Positions 9,159 to 19,416 of a DNA stretch of 64,000 bases are shown here, piece by piece. The DNA comes from Ochrobactrum quorumnocens (GTDB lineage Bacteria; Pseudomonadota; Alphaproteobacteria; Rhizobiales; Rhizobiaceae). Made by a program: the position numbers and the translations under genes. The stretch covers positions 682,001 through 746,000 of the forward strand of contig NZ_CP022604.1 in the NCBI RefSeq assembly GCF_002278035.1, given 5' to 3'. Numbering within the stretch: the first letter of the stretch is position 1; every line of letters begins with the position of its first letter. The notes beneath the pieces are model-generated. The model ran no database searches. It saw only the letters and a program-made list of their open reading frames with translations, and was not told where the DNA came from.

Positions 9159-9976
9159 GCATTCGCGAGTGCGACGAATTCTTCGACGCTCAGGGTTTCT
9201 GCACGGCGCGTACCGTCGATGCCGGTCTTTTCCAGCAATGTGGCACCACCAACGGGTTTCAAGCTCTGACGCAGCATCTTGCGGCGCTGCCCGAAGGCTG
9301 CCTGTGTGATCTGACCCAATGCGTCGGCACGGCACGGAAGCGGTTCCTCGCTTGGTGTAATATGCACCACCGACGACATCACCTTGGGCGGCGGTGTAAA
9401 CGCTTGAGGCGGCACATCGAAAGCAATCTTCGAACGCGTTCGCCAACCTGCCAGAACGCCGAGGCGTCCGTAATGATCACTATCGGGAGCGGCTACAATG
9501 CGTTCTGCTACTTCACGCTGAAACATCAGTGTCATGGACGAATAAAATGGTGGCCATGGCTCTGTCAGAAGCCAGTTGAGTAACAACTGCGTACCGACAT
9601 TATAAGGCAAGTTGGCAACGATGCGCGGCTTTGGACCATCTGGAAACAGCGTTTTGAAATCCTGCTCCAATGCATCGCCGGCAATAATACGCAAACGTCC
9701 CGGATAATGTGCCTCTATCTCTGCAAGCGCATCAAGGCAGCGTTCATCGCGTTCGATTGCCGTCACATAAGCACCTTGGGCGAGAAGGGCACGCGTAAGC
9801 CCGCCCGGGCCGGGACCGACCTCGATAACCGGCTGATCCTGCAGATTGCCAGCCTGTCGTGCAATCTTCGATGTTAGATTTAGATCGAACAAGAAGTTTT
9901 GCCCAAGCGACTTTTTCGGCATCAGGTCGTGCCGTTCAATCACCTCACGCAGCGGCGGAAGATTGTCGATGCTCAT
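9143..9976 (-). CDS. rsmA: 16S rRNA (adenine1518/1519-N6) dimethyltransferase
   Basis: KsgA/RsmA dimethylates two adjacent adenines in the 3'-terminal hairpin of 16S rRNA during late 30S assembly. The product is 277 aa, the normal length. SAM-binding motif [14 protein letters not shown] is near residue 52, and the catalytic NLPYNVGTQ motif near residue 122. The N-terminal [11 protein letters not shown] is diagnostic. The start codon overlaps the pdxA stop by 4 nt, an old and common pairing in proteobacteria. It is the last gene of the lptF-to-rsmA run and overlaps the convergent M23 gene by 16 nt. Confidence 0.98.
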   Translation of the reverse strand: MSIDNLPPLREVIERHDLMPKKSLGQNFLFDLNLTSKIARQAGNLQDQPVIEVGPGPGGLTRALLAQGAYVTAIERDERCLDALAEIEAHYPGRLRIIAGDALEQDFKTLFPDGPKPRIVANLPYNVGTQLLLNWLLTEPWPPFYSSMTLMFQREVAERIVAAPDSDHYGRLGVLAGWRTRSKIAFDVPPQAFTPPPKVMSSVVHITPSEEPLPCRADALGQITQAAFGQRRKMLRQSLKPVGGATLLEKTGIDGTRRAETLSVEEFVALANAYRPV

Positions 9977-11004
9977 GATTTCCGCCTTGCTTGGTTTTCT
10001 GCAAGTTCCTGCGCCAGTCTTATAGAAGCAATAAAGCTATCTGGTCGTGCGATGCCTTTTCCGGCGATATCGAAGGCTGTACCATGATCCGGCGATGTTC
10101 GGATGAATGGGAGGCCCAGCGTGACATTGACCGTCTCGTCAAAGGCGAGCGCCTTGGCAGGGATAAGCGCTTGATCGTGATACATGCAAATAGCAACATC
10201 ATAAGTTGATCTTGCAGGTGCATGAAACATCGTGTCTGCGGGTAGTGGCCCCCAGGCATTGATGCCTTTGCGCTGCAATTTTTCTACTGCTGGACGGATG
10301 ATGGCATCGTCTTCCTTGCCAAGAGCACCGCCTTCACCCGCATGAGGATTGAGACCGGAAATAGCAATTCGAGGCGCGGCGATGCCGAAGCGATCAGTCA
10401 GCTCCTGCGCTGTGATATAGGCTACTTCCAGAATGTCATCCTTCGTCAATACCCGCGGCACTTCTACGAGTGGAATGTGGATCGTGACAGGCACCGCGCG
10501 CAGCTCTGGACCAGCAAGCATCATTACAGGGATGACTGTGCGCCCAAGATGCTGGCTCGCGAGTTCTGCGAGAAATTCGGTGTGACCGGGATGCTTAAAG
10601 CCAGCATCATAGAGCGGTTTCTTTGCAATAGGGCAGGTGACAATGGCCGATGTCTCACCACGTAATGTCAGGGCCACGGCGCGTTCAATTGCTTCTATAA
10701 CTCCGGCTGCATTCTCTGGAAGAGGCCTACCGGGGCTTTCCTTGTGCGCATTGACGAGCGGCAACACAGGTAGCTTATCGTTGAAAATATCAGCGGCCTC
10801 TGCTGATGCCTCTATTGTGGCAATCGGCACAGTCAGACCGAGATGCTGCGCGCGGGCAGCCAACTGCTTTGGGTCAGCAATTAGCATGAAGGGAGGCAGA
10901 GAAAGCTCTGTACGTCTTAGCCAGGCGCTAAGAGCAACATCAGCTCCAACGCCTGAAGGATCGCCAATGCTCACGGCGAGCGGAGGAACCGGTTGATTAG
11001 GCAT
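9973..11004 (-). CDS. pdxA: 4-hydroxythreonine-4-phosphate dehydrogenase
   Basis: NAD-dependent oxidation of 4-phosphohydroxy-L-threonine in the DXP-dependent pyridoxal phosphate pathway. The product is 343 aa. Conserved segments are [15 protein letters not shown] at the N-terminus, [11 protein letters not shown] with a metal-ligand His, [10 protein letters not shown], and [11 protein letters not shown] with a further metal-ligand His. It overlaps rsmA by 4 nt. Upstream, separated by 90 nt that contain a G/C hairpin (11030-11047), is the SurA-like gene. The surA-pdxA-rsmA order is the same as in E. coli. Confidence 0.98.
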   Translation of the reverse strand: MPNQPVPPLAVSIGDPSGVGADVALSAWLRRTELSLPPFMLIADPKQLAARAQHLGLTVPIATIEASAEAADIFNDKLPVLPLVNAHKESPGRPLPENAAGVIEAIERAVALTLRGETSAIVTCPIAKKPLYDAGFKHPGHTEFLAELASQHLGRTVIPVMMLAGPELRAVPVTIHIPLVEVPRVLTKDDILEVAYITAQELTDRFGIAAPRIAISGLNPHAGEGGALGKEDDAIIRPAVEKLQRKGINAWGPLPADTMFHAPARSTYDVAICMYHDQALIPAKALAFDETVNVTLGLPFIRTSPDHGTAFDIAGKGIARPDSFIASIRLAQELAENQARRKS

Positions 11005-11029
11005 AGCTATTTTCTCGGCTAATGAAATA

Positions 11030-11047
11030 AGGGGGCAAAAGCCCCCT
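11030..11047 (-). terminator. hairpin between surA-like gene and pdxA
   Basis: Seven-bp stem, AGGGGGC and GCCCCCT, around AAAA. On the minus strand it is followed by TTATTTCATT. It lies between co-directional genes, so it may be a partial terminator or an RNA-processing or stability element within the operon. Confidence 0.55.
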
Positions 11048-11094
11048 CAAATTATACGGACAGATTATTACTGCCAAGGCACTGAAACGTAAAC

Positions 11095-12057
11095 TCAACG
11101 ATTTACGATTGTTGCCTTCTCACGGAGTTCCTGCAGATACTTCTTGCTCATTTCATCTGCCTTCTTTTCCTGTCCGGCTTCAGAATCTGTGCCTTCCATG
11201 GAGAAAACGAGCTGAGCAACACGGTCGTCCGATACCTGTCGGGTCGAGCAGACTGCCAGAAATTCGACGCCTTTTTCGGTGTCATGCGGTGGTGTTGCGC
11301 GGTTGGCACTGGTTGCTTTGACATCCTTCGCCCAATCGCCGGGAAGCTGCTGTTCGATGATGCGGCCAAGGTCGCGAACCGTAACGTCGATCATTCCTTT
11401 GGTCAGCTGACGGGTAGAATCGCAGCTCTGAAAGCGTGAGCGCAATGCGTTTGCTTCCTGACGGCGCTTGGCCAGCAGGGCAGGCGAACGTTTCGAGCTA
11501 GGGACAACGAAAATCACCTGCTGAAGCTGATATTCGGTTGCAACCGGCTTCTTGCCGCCATCTTTCAGCATGCGCTGCACAGCATCCTGCTCGCTGACCA
11601 TACCAGTTGAGCGGAAACGTGCACTTACAAGGCGGCCCCAGCCCATCTGGACCATGATGTATTTCTTGAAGTGATCAGGGGTGATGCCGGCCTGATTCAT
11701 GACCTGATTCAACTGCGCGACACTCATCTTGTTGCGCGTAGCAAAACCTGCATAGGCTTCGTCGACTTCTTTATCAGAGATGTTGACGCCGCGTGATTTC
11801 ATTTCCACGCGCTTCAGCATTTCCTCGGTCAGTTCTTCACGTGCAACCTGATTGAGATTGCCACCTTTACGCTGCAGCTTCAAGAAAGCTGCACGGCGCT
11901 GAATATCGCCATTCGTGATTGCATTGCCGGAGACAATGACCTTGACCTCCGTTCCGCCGGCAGCAAAAGCCGGGTTCAGGGTCGCAGCCGTTCCAAGCGC
12001 CGTCACACATACGGCAGCGCCTAGCAGGGAGGCGAATAGAGGTCTTGCAAACATCAT
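11095..12057 (-). CDS. surA: SurA-like periplasmic chaperone / peptidyl-prolyl isomerase
   Basis: Periplasmic chaperone for outer-membrane proteins, including LptD in E. coli. The product is 320 aa from ATG 12057; the frame opens at 12105, but 12057 puts a standard signal peptide (MMFARPLFAS... ending ATLNPAFAA) at the N-terminus. A SurA N-domain follows (INDGD-like start AITNGDIQRRAAFLKLQ), then a single parvulin-like region around EYQLQQVIFVVPSS. E. coli SurA has two PPIase domains and is longer (428 aa), so this is the short alphaproteobacterial form. It lies between lptD and pdxA. The link to LptD folding is inferred from position and family. Confidence 0.87.
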   Translation of the reverse strand: MMFARPLFASLLGAAVCVTALGTAATLNPAFAAGGTEVKVIVSGNAITNGDIQRRAAFLKLQRKGGNLNQVAREELTEEMLKRVEMKSRGVNISDKEVDEAYAGFATRNKMSVAQLNQVMNQAGITPDHFKKYIMVQMGWGRLVSARFRSTGMVSEQDAVQRMLKDGGKKPVATEYQLQQVIFVVPSSKRSPALLAKRRQEANALRSRFQSCDSTRQLTKGMIDVTVRDLGRIIEQQLPGDWAKDVKATSANRATPPHDTEKGVEFLAVCSTRQVSDDRVAQLVFSMEGTDSEAGQEKKADEMSKKYLQELREKATIVNR

Positions 12058-12280
12058 CTTTCTTTCCCGATTTCCTTCAGGTTGGTGTCCGAATAGCGCC
12101 TTCAAAGTGAGCTGACGTATCAGAAGCCAATCATATTATGATGCCTGTATAGAGGAGCCAAAGCGGCGAAACAATGACCCTTTAGCATTTTGCGAGGTTA
12201 TAGCAGGCACTAAACTGAATAAAATCGATAAAAACCTAAGCGTTATTTGAATATCAGCAGCAATGTCGACGCATAAAAGG

Positions 12281-12316
12281 AAAGAGCGGAAACAAGGTCA
12301 ATTGTTTCCGCTCTTT
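12281..12316 (-). terminator. strong stem-loop between lptD and surA-like gene
   Basis: Perfect 14-bp arms (12281-12294 and 12303-12316) with an 8-nt loop. Read on the minus strand it ends CTCTTTCCTTTTATG, a fair T-rich tail. It is likely a full or partial terminator that separates lptFGD from surA-pdxA-rsmA. Confidence 0.65.
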
Positions 12317-12322
12317 GTAAGT

Positions 12323-14731
12323 TTAGAAGGTTTGAGCACCGCTGCCGATGTCGCCAAGCGTTCGGAACGATATATTGAAACCTACACTATGCGATGCTTT
12401 ATCCTCTCCCGGATTGCGGGTCTGAACGTAAGCCATCGAGTAAGTGAAACACTCGTCATCATAGGCAAGGCCAGACGATGCCCGAACTAGTGTATCTGAT
12501 ACGAGATCATAAGTTCCCGAGCCGAAAACACGCCAATTTGCATCAAGACGTGCAGTAGCTGCACCCGTGACTTCTTGTCTGAGATCGGCATATCCATAGG
12601 CTGGCTGCGGTGCAATATAGGCATATTGCGCCGAAACGGACAACTTCTGCCAGCTCTGTTGCACTTCAAGTTCACCGCGGCGGACATCTAGGCTTTCTTT
12701 GTCAAACCGTCCACGTGCAGCAAGTGCAAGACCTGTCGAATTGGATGTGCCAATCATGGCAACATAGTCAGAACGAGCGTCCTGCAGGCCTGAATCAGCG
12801 CCGACATTCACAAAATCGCTTGTACCGAAGGAGTTCACGCCGCCGAGCTGGAACGATTGTCCAGCAAGCGCATAAAGGCCCCAGTCACTATTGCTGAAAT
12901 TACCGGAGTAACGCAGGCCGAGATTGGCGCGAGTGCCGCCTTCGACGCGGTCATACCCCGAAAACTTGTCGCGCGAGAACAGGTTGGTCGCATCGAATAC
13001 GAAGCTCTGAGCGTCTTCGTTTGGAAGCTGGCCAGCATAACGTTCATTATTGCGCATATAGATCTGCGCAATTGGCTCAAGAATATGCGTCGAGCTGGTG
13101 GTCGAAAACAGGATCGGCCAACGCAATTCAAGACCTGCCGTTGCCATTGCCCGCAACGCTTCAGACCGAACCACAGCATCCGTATAACCGGCGACAGCAG
13201 GATCAAAGTTGGAATTTGCGCTGATAGCATCGCCGCGCAGGGCCAAAAGCGGCGTAATTACCAAGCCTGCTGGCGTGATAAATGTGCGCTTCCACTCAGC
13301 CTCAGTTGTGAACCGAGCATTCGTGCCGCTAAAGCCAGGAATTCGCGGGTAAGGGTTAGGTTTTTGAACCCAGTTTCCGTTTTCCAGAACGTTAATGTAC
13401 GCGCTCGTACTATTCGCATTCTGACGATACAGAACCTGCGCATTGGTAGTGATGTTCAGTTCACCGCCATAGACCGGATCAGGCAATGTGTAGGAGTAAT
13501 CGAGACTTGGGAAAACCCAAGGCTGCTTCGAATGCATTTCTGCATCTTTATATGTGCTCGTAAGCGGATACGATTCCTGCACATTGAAGCGATAGAAGTT
13601 GAGATCGAAATAGTTCCGGTTATTGATGCCCGTCAGATAGATCTTCGAAACCTGCGTCTGCGCATTATAGCCTTCGAGGTTATAGGTACGGCTGAAATTG
13701 CGATCAGTCTGAGCCATAACGTCCCAGCCGAATTTCCAGCGCGAATTGATATCAAAGTCACCCTTCGATGCCACCATGCCCCGGTTATCTTCGCCGCGAT
13801 CAAGAGTGTCGGCGTCGAACTCGCCAGGTTTCATCTGATGAATACCAGCGATCTGCAGATTATAGCTGCCGTTTTCAAGGCGATGGCGCCATTCAGCCTG
13901 CGTCAGGAAGCCTTGCTTCGTGTAAGCAGTCGTTGAAAGCGTCAGATCGTAATTTGGAGCGAGAGCCCAGAAGTACGAATTCTTGATGCCAAAACCAAGA
14001 TCGTCCTTGTAGGCGAAGCCTGGAAACAGGAAGCCGCTTTTGCGCTTGACGGTCGGGTCAGCCATTTCGAAAGCTGGAAAATAGGCCAATGGCATACCGA
14101 AAAGCTCAAACTTACCGCGCTCGAAACGCACGGTTTTGGTCGCACTGTTCCAGATGATCTTTCGTGCCTTGATCTGCCAGAGAACTGGCTTATCGGGATC
14201 TTTTTCGCAAGCCTGACAAGCAGTGTAGACACCATTGTTAAAGGTGGTGATCTCACCATTGCTACGCTCGGCACTTTCCGCTGCAAAGCGCGTGTTGTCC
14301 GTCGTCTCAACGCGCAGACCATTTACAAAGCCGTCGCGGAAACTATCCGTCACATCAAGGTGATCGGAGTAAATCTTGTTGCCGTCGCGTTCGACAATTT
14401 CGACATTCCCGGTGGCGGTCATGCGACGGGTCTGTTGATTATATGTCACTTGATCCGCAACGAGGCGATTGCCATCATACTCGATACGAACTTTACCTTG
14501 AGCGGTAACAACGTTCACATCGCGATCATAGACAAGCTCATCCGCCTGCAGAAGCATACGCGCATTGGGATCACTCTTGTAATCAGCTCCAAGAGCATCC
14601 TGCGCCTGAACCTGCGTAGGGATAATTGCAACTGAAATGAAAGGTATAGCAAGGGCGCACGCCAAGGCAGACCCGCGAGCAAGACGCGAGAACAAATGGG
14701 GCAGCACCATGCGGGCGTTACTCAAACCCAC
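12323..14731 (-). CDS. lptD: LPS-assembly protein LptD
   Basis: Outer-membrane beta-barrel that places lipopolysaccharide into the outer leaflet. The product is 802 aa with an N-terminal signal segment (residues about 15-43, ending TQVQAQD). The OstA/LptA-like periplasmic domain follows (ADELVYDRDVNVVTAQGKVR at about 65-85), and then a long beta-strand-rich barrel up to a terminal Phe (SGAQTF). Visible cysteines are a close pair in ACQACEKD and one in DDECFTYSM near the C-terminus, a place comparable to the E. coli inter-domain disulphide sites. It overlaps lptG by one nucleotide. Translational linkage with lptF-lptG supports the assignment. Confidence 0.96.
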   Translation of the reverse strand: MGLSNARMVLPHLFSRLARGSALACALAIPFISVAIIPTQVQAQDALGADYKSDPNARMLLQADELVYDRDVNVVTAQGKVRIEYDGNRLVADQVTYNQQTRRMTATGNVEIVERDGNKIYSDHLDVTDSFRDGFVNGLRVETTDNTRFAAESAERSNGEITTFNNGVYTACQACEKDPDKPVLWQIKARKIIWNSATKTVRFERGKFELFGMPLAYFPAFEMADPTVKRKSGFLFPGFAYKDDLGFGIKNSYFWALAPNYDLTLSTTAYTKQGFLTQAEWRHRLENGSYNLQIAGIHQMKPGEFDADTLDRGEDNRGMVASKGDFDINSRWKFGWDVMAQTDRNFSRTYNLEGYNAQTQVSKIYLTGINNRNYFDLNFYRFNVQESYPLTSTYKDAEMHSKQPWVFPSLDYSYTLPDPVYGGELNITTNAQVLYRQNANSTSAYINVLENGNWVQKPNPYPRIPGFSGTNARFTTEAEWKRTFITPAGLVITPLLALRGDAISANSNFDPAVAGYTDAVVRSEALRAMATAGLELRWPILFSTTSSTHILEPIAQIYMRNNERYAGQLPNEDAQSFVFDATNLFSRDKFSGYDRVEGGTRANLGLRYSGNFSNSDWGLYALAGQSFQLGGVNSFGTSDFVNVGADSGLQDARSDYVAMIGTSNSTGLALAARGRFDKESLDVRRGELEVQQSWQKLSVSAQYAYIAPQPAYGYADLRQEVTGAATARLDANWRVFGSGTYDLVSDTLVRASSGLAYDDECFTYSMAYVQTRNPGEDKASHSVGFNISFRTLGDIGSGAQTF

Positions 14732-15819
14732 TAACCATCCTCCTTATGCAACAAAAAGGAGATACCAAAGAATGTTGCAATAATAACTGGAACCCAAGCA
14801 GCGACGAATGGCGGAACGAATCCCGCATTCCCGAATGCCTTCACCAGCACCGAAACGACATAAAGCATGAAGCCAGCAACAACACCACCCAGAATCATCG
14901 CGCCAGACTGACCAAAACGCACAAATTTCAGGGACACTGTTGCAGCAATGAGAGTCATGGCCATCAGCAATGCAGGCAATGCCAGAAGTGACTGGTATTG
15001 CATATCAAATGCGTTTGCCGAATAGCCAAAAGAACGCGCAACTTCGATCTTGTGACGGAGCTGCGTGAACGGAATTGTATCAGGGGAGGCGAGCTTTTCT
15101 TCCACATATTCCGGACGCAACTGCGTTGGAATGTTGAAGCTCTCCAGTTTGCGCGGTTCCTCACCACGCGAGAATCGTGTGACGTCAGTTAGTTCCCAAT
15201 GACCATCCATAAGTTTCGCGGTGCGAGCGTCATAACGGTCCTTGATCTTCTTTTTGTCATCGAACTGGATGAACGTGGCATCAGCAAGTGTTGCGCCACG
15301 ATCAAGAATGCTTTTGGCCCCGATGATAGTTTCGCCCTCATCGGTTTTTTGGCGCAACCAAGGATCACGCAGTGCAGAAACATCTGTCACCTTACCGTTT
15401 TTCCAGTTGGAAGCGATCTCGTCGGCTTTAGAAAAGCCATAGGCGGCAAAAGGATTAAGAATAAAGATCGTTGCCAGACCGAACAGCAATGCGCCGAAGC
15501 AAGCAGGCAACAAGAATTGCCACGCAGAAACGCCGACAGAGCGCGCAACGACCAGCTCATACTTGCGATTGAGCGAAATGAGTGTCGCCATTGCCGAGAA
15601 CAAGGCGACGAAGGGAATCATCTGCTGCATGATGAATGGAACGCGCATGGCAGAAATGCCAAGTGCGGCCCATACGGTATAGCCGGGCAGGTTTGCGAGC
15701 TTACTGGCGTTTTCCGTAAAATCGAGAAGGAGCGCCAGCGCAAAAATGCCGAACAGAAAATAGAATGTGATCTGTACATAGCGTGCAAAGAAATAGCGCC
15801 CAAGCGTCCAGCCGATCAT
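14731..15819 (-). CDS. lptG: LPS export permease LptG
   Basis: Inner-membrane half-transporter that with LptF and the ATPase LptB extracts LPS from the inner membrane. The product is 362 aa of the YjgP/YjgQ family: three N-terminal helices, a periplasmic jellyroll region at roughly 130-265, and three C-terminal helices. It overlaps lptF by 4 nt (start ATG within the lptF stop) and lptD by 1 nt, so the three are probably translated in a coupled way. LptF and LptG are assigned by order and by similarity to alphaproteobacterial pairs; the two families are close homologues. Confidence 0.93.
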   Translation of the reverse strand: MIGWTLGRYFFARYVQITFYFLFGIFALALLLDFTENASKLANLPGYTVWAALGISAMRVPFIMQQMIPFVALFSAMATLISLNRKYELVVARSVGVSAWQFLLPACFGALLFGLATIFILNPFAAYGFSKADEIASNWKNGKVTDVSALRDPWLRQKTDEGETIIGAKSILDRGATLADATFIQFDDKKKIKDRYDARTAKLMDGHWELTDVTRFSRGEEPRKLESFNIPTQLRPEYVEEKLASPDTIPFTQLRHKIEVARSFGYSANAFDMQYQSLLALPALLMAMTLIAATVSLKFVRFGQSGAMILGGVVAGFMLYVVSVLVKAFGNAGFVPPFVAAWVPVIIATFFGISFLLHKEDG

Positions 15820-17024
15820 GCGCGACCTCCAGCATCTCCGCGGAATCTTCCAAGCAAACGGTTATATGTGCCAGACACACGAATCCTCAGACGATCGAGG
15901 CCGTCGAGAATGCGGTCATTCCATTTGTCGGGAATTCCGATGCGTCGACCTGTGACGAGGGCATAGCCAGCGAGCAGGATCACACTGAGCGGAATGAGAT
16001 ACATGATGACTATATAGGTTTCGTCCTTATCGGCGCGATCGGCAGAAAAATAACCGGCCCAATAGACGAGCAGCGCTGTGCTGATTGCTGAGAATGATGC
16101 GGAGACACGCGCTTCACGATGAGACCGGGAATCGCCGGCAAAGGCTAGCGCAATCATCGCAAAAACAACCGGATAGAGCCATTCCGTCAAGCGACGATGC
16201 AATTCTGCCTTATAGCGCAAAGGTCGCGTTTGCAAAATCGGATCATTCGGGTCTGGATTGAGCAGATAATTCAGCGGTCGATCTTTAGCGTAGATGACAA
16301 AATCATCGCCAGCAGAGGTAAACTGGCTGAGATCGAACGCATAGGAATTGAACTTGATGATTGAAACGGTGCCGTCTGAAACATCGCGACGCTGAACTTC
16401 GCCGTCTTTCATCAGCAGCATGTCACCCGCTGGCGTGCTCGCGATGTTGCCATCGGCTGCATAATAAATCAGGTCAAGCGAAGGGTCGCGGGAATCGGCT
16501 ATGAATAACCCGCCGATGCTGCCATCGGCACGGCGCTCGGCGATCTGGATATAGAGATTATCCGCGAGTTTGCGAAAGCTGCCTTCCTGCACAACGACAT
16601 TGAGCAAATCCGCACTCGCATTGGCGATCATTGCACGCATGTTCATGCGGGCATATGGATCGACATAGTTGGCGACCAGAAAGGAAACCACCGAGATAAT
16701 GGCTGCAAGCATAAGTATCGGACGCATTACTGCGCTACGCGGCGCACCAGATGCGTTGATAACCACCAGCTCGGAATCCTGATTCATCGTCGAGAGCGTC
16801 TGCGTAATTGCAATGATTAGCGCAAATGGCATGACCAAAGGAATTGCAGAAGGGATCAGGAGGGAACTGAACTGGATAATAGTCTGAATGGACTGACCGC
16901 TTGTGGTGAGGAAGTCGACACGTTGCAGCACCTGCACAGTCCACGTGATGCCCACTGCGGCGCCTAGCACCGCAAAGAACATGATCGCCACGCGGCGCAG
17001 GATGTACAACTCAATCAATTTCAT
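15816..17024 (-). CDS. lptF: LPS export permease LptF
   Basis: Partner of LptG in the LPS transport complex. The product is 402 aa, starting MKLIELYILRRVAIMFF; six predicted helices flank a periplasmic domain, and the first-helix pattern (IELYILRR) is typical of LptF. The cytoplasmic tail after the last helix is longer than in LptG (VTGRRIGIPDKW...GRFRGDAGGRA). It is the first gene of the operon, with a 370-bp divergent region shared with pepA. Confidence 0.93.
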   Translation of the reverse strand: MKLIELYILRRVAIMFFAVLGAAVGITWTVQVLQRVDFLTTSGQSIQTIIQFSSLLIPSAIPLVMPFALIIAITQTLSTMNQDSELVVINASGAPRSAVMRPILMLAAIISVVSFLVANYVDPYARMNMRAMIANASADLLNVVVQEGSFRKLADNLYIQIAERRADGSIGGLFIADSRDPSLDLIYYAADGNIASTPAGDMLLMKDGEVQRRDVSDGTVSIIKFNSYAFDLSQFTSAGDDFVIYAKDRPLNYLLNPDPNDPILQTRPLRYKAELHRRLTEWLYPVVFAMIALAFAGDSRSHREARVSASFSAISTALLVYWAGYFSADRADKDETYIVIMYLIPLSVILLAGYALVTGRRIGIPDKWNDRILDGLDRLRIRVSGTYNRLLGRFRGDAGGRA

Positions 17025-17394
17025 AGGCGGAGTTTACATCCCGGTTCCGTTGAAGGAGCCTGTCCCTAAAGAAACAATGCTCGTAAATGAATATTCAGTC
17101 TAATTGCACTTGGCTAAAATTAGCCGAAGAAATTTGGTTAACAGATTACTAAAGATTTCCAGCCGAAGCTAGCGCAAGCTTCTCTAAATGGAGAGAGCCG
17201 ACTGTTGCAACCTGTTTTTGCTGAACATAGGTGGGGACGGAAACGGAGCTTGGCAAGTTGTCACCGAAGTTAACGCAAAACTGATTTTCATGATGCGGCG
17301 GACTTGCCGTTTCGCCATATTCGTCTCACATGAGTAAGGAAAAGTCGCGACACAATCGTGTCATCTCATTGTCTGGCCTCTGTTTGGAGTTGTT
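17025..17394. other. 370-bp divergent promoter region lptF / pepA
   Basis: No gene seen. It contains a small perfect palindrome GGCTAA-AA-TTAGCC (17112-17125) and a TTAA-N7-CTAA near 17138-17152, which is one base off a CtrA consensus. Neither is close enough to a defined start to call a regulatory site. Promoters for both flanking genes must lie here. Confidence 0.4.
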
Positions 17395-18888
17395 ATGTCG
17401 AAACGTCCTTCTATTTCTTTCAGTGAATTTTCAGCACCTCAAAAAGGCGTAAGCATCGTTCTGGTTACCAAGGGTGGAGGCTTTGCAGAAGAAGCGGGGC
17501 TGGCAGTTGGTGGAGCTGAAAAGATTGCGCGCATAGCCGAAATCTCGGGCTTTTCGGGTGCTTTGGGTAAAACTGCAGAAGCAATTGAAACTTCCAACGG
17601 TGGCGTAGATAAGATCGTACTGGTTGGTGTGGGTGAGCCCGGAGAACTTGGCAATGACGACTGGATCAAGATCGGTGGTGCGGCATTCTCGCGAATCGGT
17701 AAGTCCGAACGCGTAACGGTGACACTTGCTCTCCCTGAAACCACGATTGCTGGCGACGAAGCAGGCGACGTGGCTCTGGGAATGATTCTGCGTTCATACG
17801 AGTTCAATCGCTACAAGACGCGCAAGAACGAAGAGAACGGCGAGCCGAAACACGCAGCTAAGATCAATATTCACACTGCCGATGTACACAGTGCCAAAAG
17901 AGCTCTTGAAGCTGCTGAGGCTGTGGCTGATGGCGTGCTGAAGGCGCGTGATCTTGTTAATGAGCCAGCCAATATTCTCGGCCCTGTCGAGTTTGCTGAA
18001 GAGGCAGAAAAGCTAGAGAAACTTGGTGTGAAAGTCGAAGTTCTCGGCGAAAAAGAAATGAAGAAGCTCGGCATGGGCTCGCTTCTGGGCGTTTCGCAAG
18101 GGTCCGTTCGTCCACCGCGTCTCGTCATCATGGAGTGGCAGGGTGCCAAGGCCAAAGAAAAGCCTGTCGCTTTTGTCGGTAAGGGCGTGGTGTTCGATAC
18201 TGGCGGTATCTCGATCAAGCCTGCTGCTGGCATGGAGGAAATGAAGGGTGACATGGGCGGCGCTGCAGCCGTTACAGGTCTGATGCGCGCCCTTGCGGGC
18301 CGTAAAGCCAAGGTCAACGCAATCGGCGTGATCGGTCTTGTTGAAAACATGCCTGATGGCAATGCACAGCGTCCGGGTGATATCGTGACATCGATGTCTG
18401 GCCAGACTATTGAAGTCATCAACACCGATGCCGAAGGCCGCCTCGTGCTGGCCGATGCACTCTACTACACCAATGATCGCTTCAAACCGAAGTTCATGAT
18501 CAACCTTGCAACCCTGACTGGCGCTATCATGGTGGCGCTCGGCACACATCACGCAGGTTTGTTCTCGAACGATGACGAGCTTGCAGACCAGCTTTACGAC
18601 GCAGGTCAGGCAACGGGTGAAAAGTTGTGGCGCATGCCGCTGGGCAAGGAATACGACAAGATGATCGATTCCAAATTTGCCGACATGAAAAACAGCTCGG
18701 GTCGCTATGCAGGTTCGATCACGGCGGCGCAGTTCCTTAAGCGCTTCGTGGGTGACACACCTTGGGCGCATCTTGATGTCGCTGGTACAGCCATGGGTTC
18801 ACCAACAAACGAATATAGCCAGTCATGGGCTTCGGGCTATGGCGTTCGACTTCTCGACCGCCTCGTTCGCGATAACTTCGAAAACTGA
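17395..18888 (+). CDS. pepA: leucyl aminopeptidase (M17)
   Basis: Cytosolic hexameric dizinc aminopeptidase that releases N-terminal amino acids from peptides; E. coli PepA also binds DNA. The product is 497 aa. The N-terminal macro-like domain is followed by the catalytic domain, with [20 protein letters not shown], the M17 signature [12 protein letters not shown] and the metal-binding segment GDMGGAA. The start ATG follows TTGGAGTTGTT. It is followed by a long stem-loop and then holC. The pepA-holC pairing is widespread. Confidence 0.97.
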   Translation: MSKRPSISFSEFSAPQKGVSIVLVTKGGGFAEEAGLAVGGAEKIARIAEISGFSGALGKTAEAIETSNGGVDKIVLVGVGEPGELGNDDWIKIGGAAFSRIGKSERVTVTLALPETTIAGDEAGDVALGMILRSYEFNRYKTRKNEENGEPKHAAKINIHTADVHSAKRALEAAEAVADGVLKARDLVNEPANILGPVEFAEEAEKLEKLGVKVEVLGEKEMKKLGMGSLLGVSQGSVRPPRLVIMEWQGAKAKEKPVAFVGKGVVFDTGGISIKPAAGMEEMKGDMGGAAAVTGLMRALAGRKAKVNAIGVIGLVENMPDGNAQRPGDIVTSMSGQTIEVINTDAEGRLVLADALYYTNDRFKPKFMINLATLTGAIMVALGTHHAGLFSNDDELADQLYDAGQATGEKLWRMPLGKEYDKMIDSKFADMKNSSGRYAGSITAAQFLKRFVGDTPWAHLDVAGTAMGSPTNEYSQSWASGYGVRLLDRLVRDNFEN

Positions 18889-18909
18889 ATCTGATTCAGG
18901 AACAACATG

Positions 18910-18945
18910 TTGGGGCGAAAAAGTGAATCACTTTCTTCGCCCCAA
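18910..18945 (+). terminator. long stem-loop between pepA and holC
   Basis: TTGGGGCGAA (18910-18919) pairs with TTCGCCCCAA (18936-18945), and inside it AAAGTG pairs with CACTTT, with one bulged C and a 3-nt loop. Sixteen base pairs in total without a T-tract. It may be a processing or stability element rather than a terminator. Confidence 0.5.
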
Positions 18946-18966
18946 CGAATGCTTTAAAGAGAGCGC

Positions 18967-19416
18967 ATGGCTGAAATTCTCTTTTACCACCTCACAGAAT
19001 CGACACTGGATGAAGCTCTGCCGGGGCTCGTCGAGCGTTCGCTTGGGCGCGGTTGGCGCGTGACTATACAGGCGGTAAGTGATGAACGGCGCGATGCTCT
19101 CGATAGCCTGCTGTGGACCTTTTCCGACACATCCTTCGTCGCACATGGCACCGATAAGGAACCGCATCCTGAGCAGCAGCCAGTATTGCTGACGACGTCT
19201 GACGCCAATCCCAATGGAGCGACGGTTCGCTTTTTGGTGGAAGGTGCAGCACTTGAGCAGGCAGGGGATTATGAGCGTCTTGTCGTTATGTTCGATGGGC
19301 ATGATCAGGATCAGCTGGACCATGCACGGGCTCAGTGGAAAGCCTTTAAGACGGAGAACCACGATTTGACTTACTGGCAACAGACAACAGATCGTCGTTG
19401 GGAGCGCAAAGCCTGA
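18967..19416 (+). CDS. holC: DNA polymerase III chi subunit
   Basis: Clamp-loader accessory subunit that links polymerase III holoenzyme to SSB. The product is 149 aa; the start segment MAEILFYHLTESTLDEALPGL and the HGTDKEPHPEQQPVLL segment are typical of HolC. The stop TGA 19414-19416 shares an A with the next gene's ATG (ATG begins at 19416), which indicates translational coupling. It lies downstream of pepA in the common order. Confidence 0.93.
   Translation: MAEILFYHLTESTLDEALPGLVERSLGRGWRVTIQAVSDERRDALDSLLWTFSDTSFVAHGTDKEPHPEQQPVLLTTSDANPNGATVRFLVEGAALEQAGDYERLVVMFDGHDQDQLDHARAQWKAFKTENHDLTYWQQTTDRRWERKA

Noticed and set aside
12857..13936. Long plus-strand ORF (359 codons) inside lptD
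   Set aside because: Antisense shadow of lptD; high Arg/Ile content and no start signal.
17112..17152. CtrA-like TTAA-N7-TTAA site between lptF and pepA
   Set aside because: Only 7 of 8 conserved bases match and no second site is found; such partial matches are common in AT-rich intergenic DNA.
18013..18771. 252-codon minus-strand ORF inside pepA
   Set aside because: Antisense shadow of the strongly conserved pepA gene.
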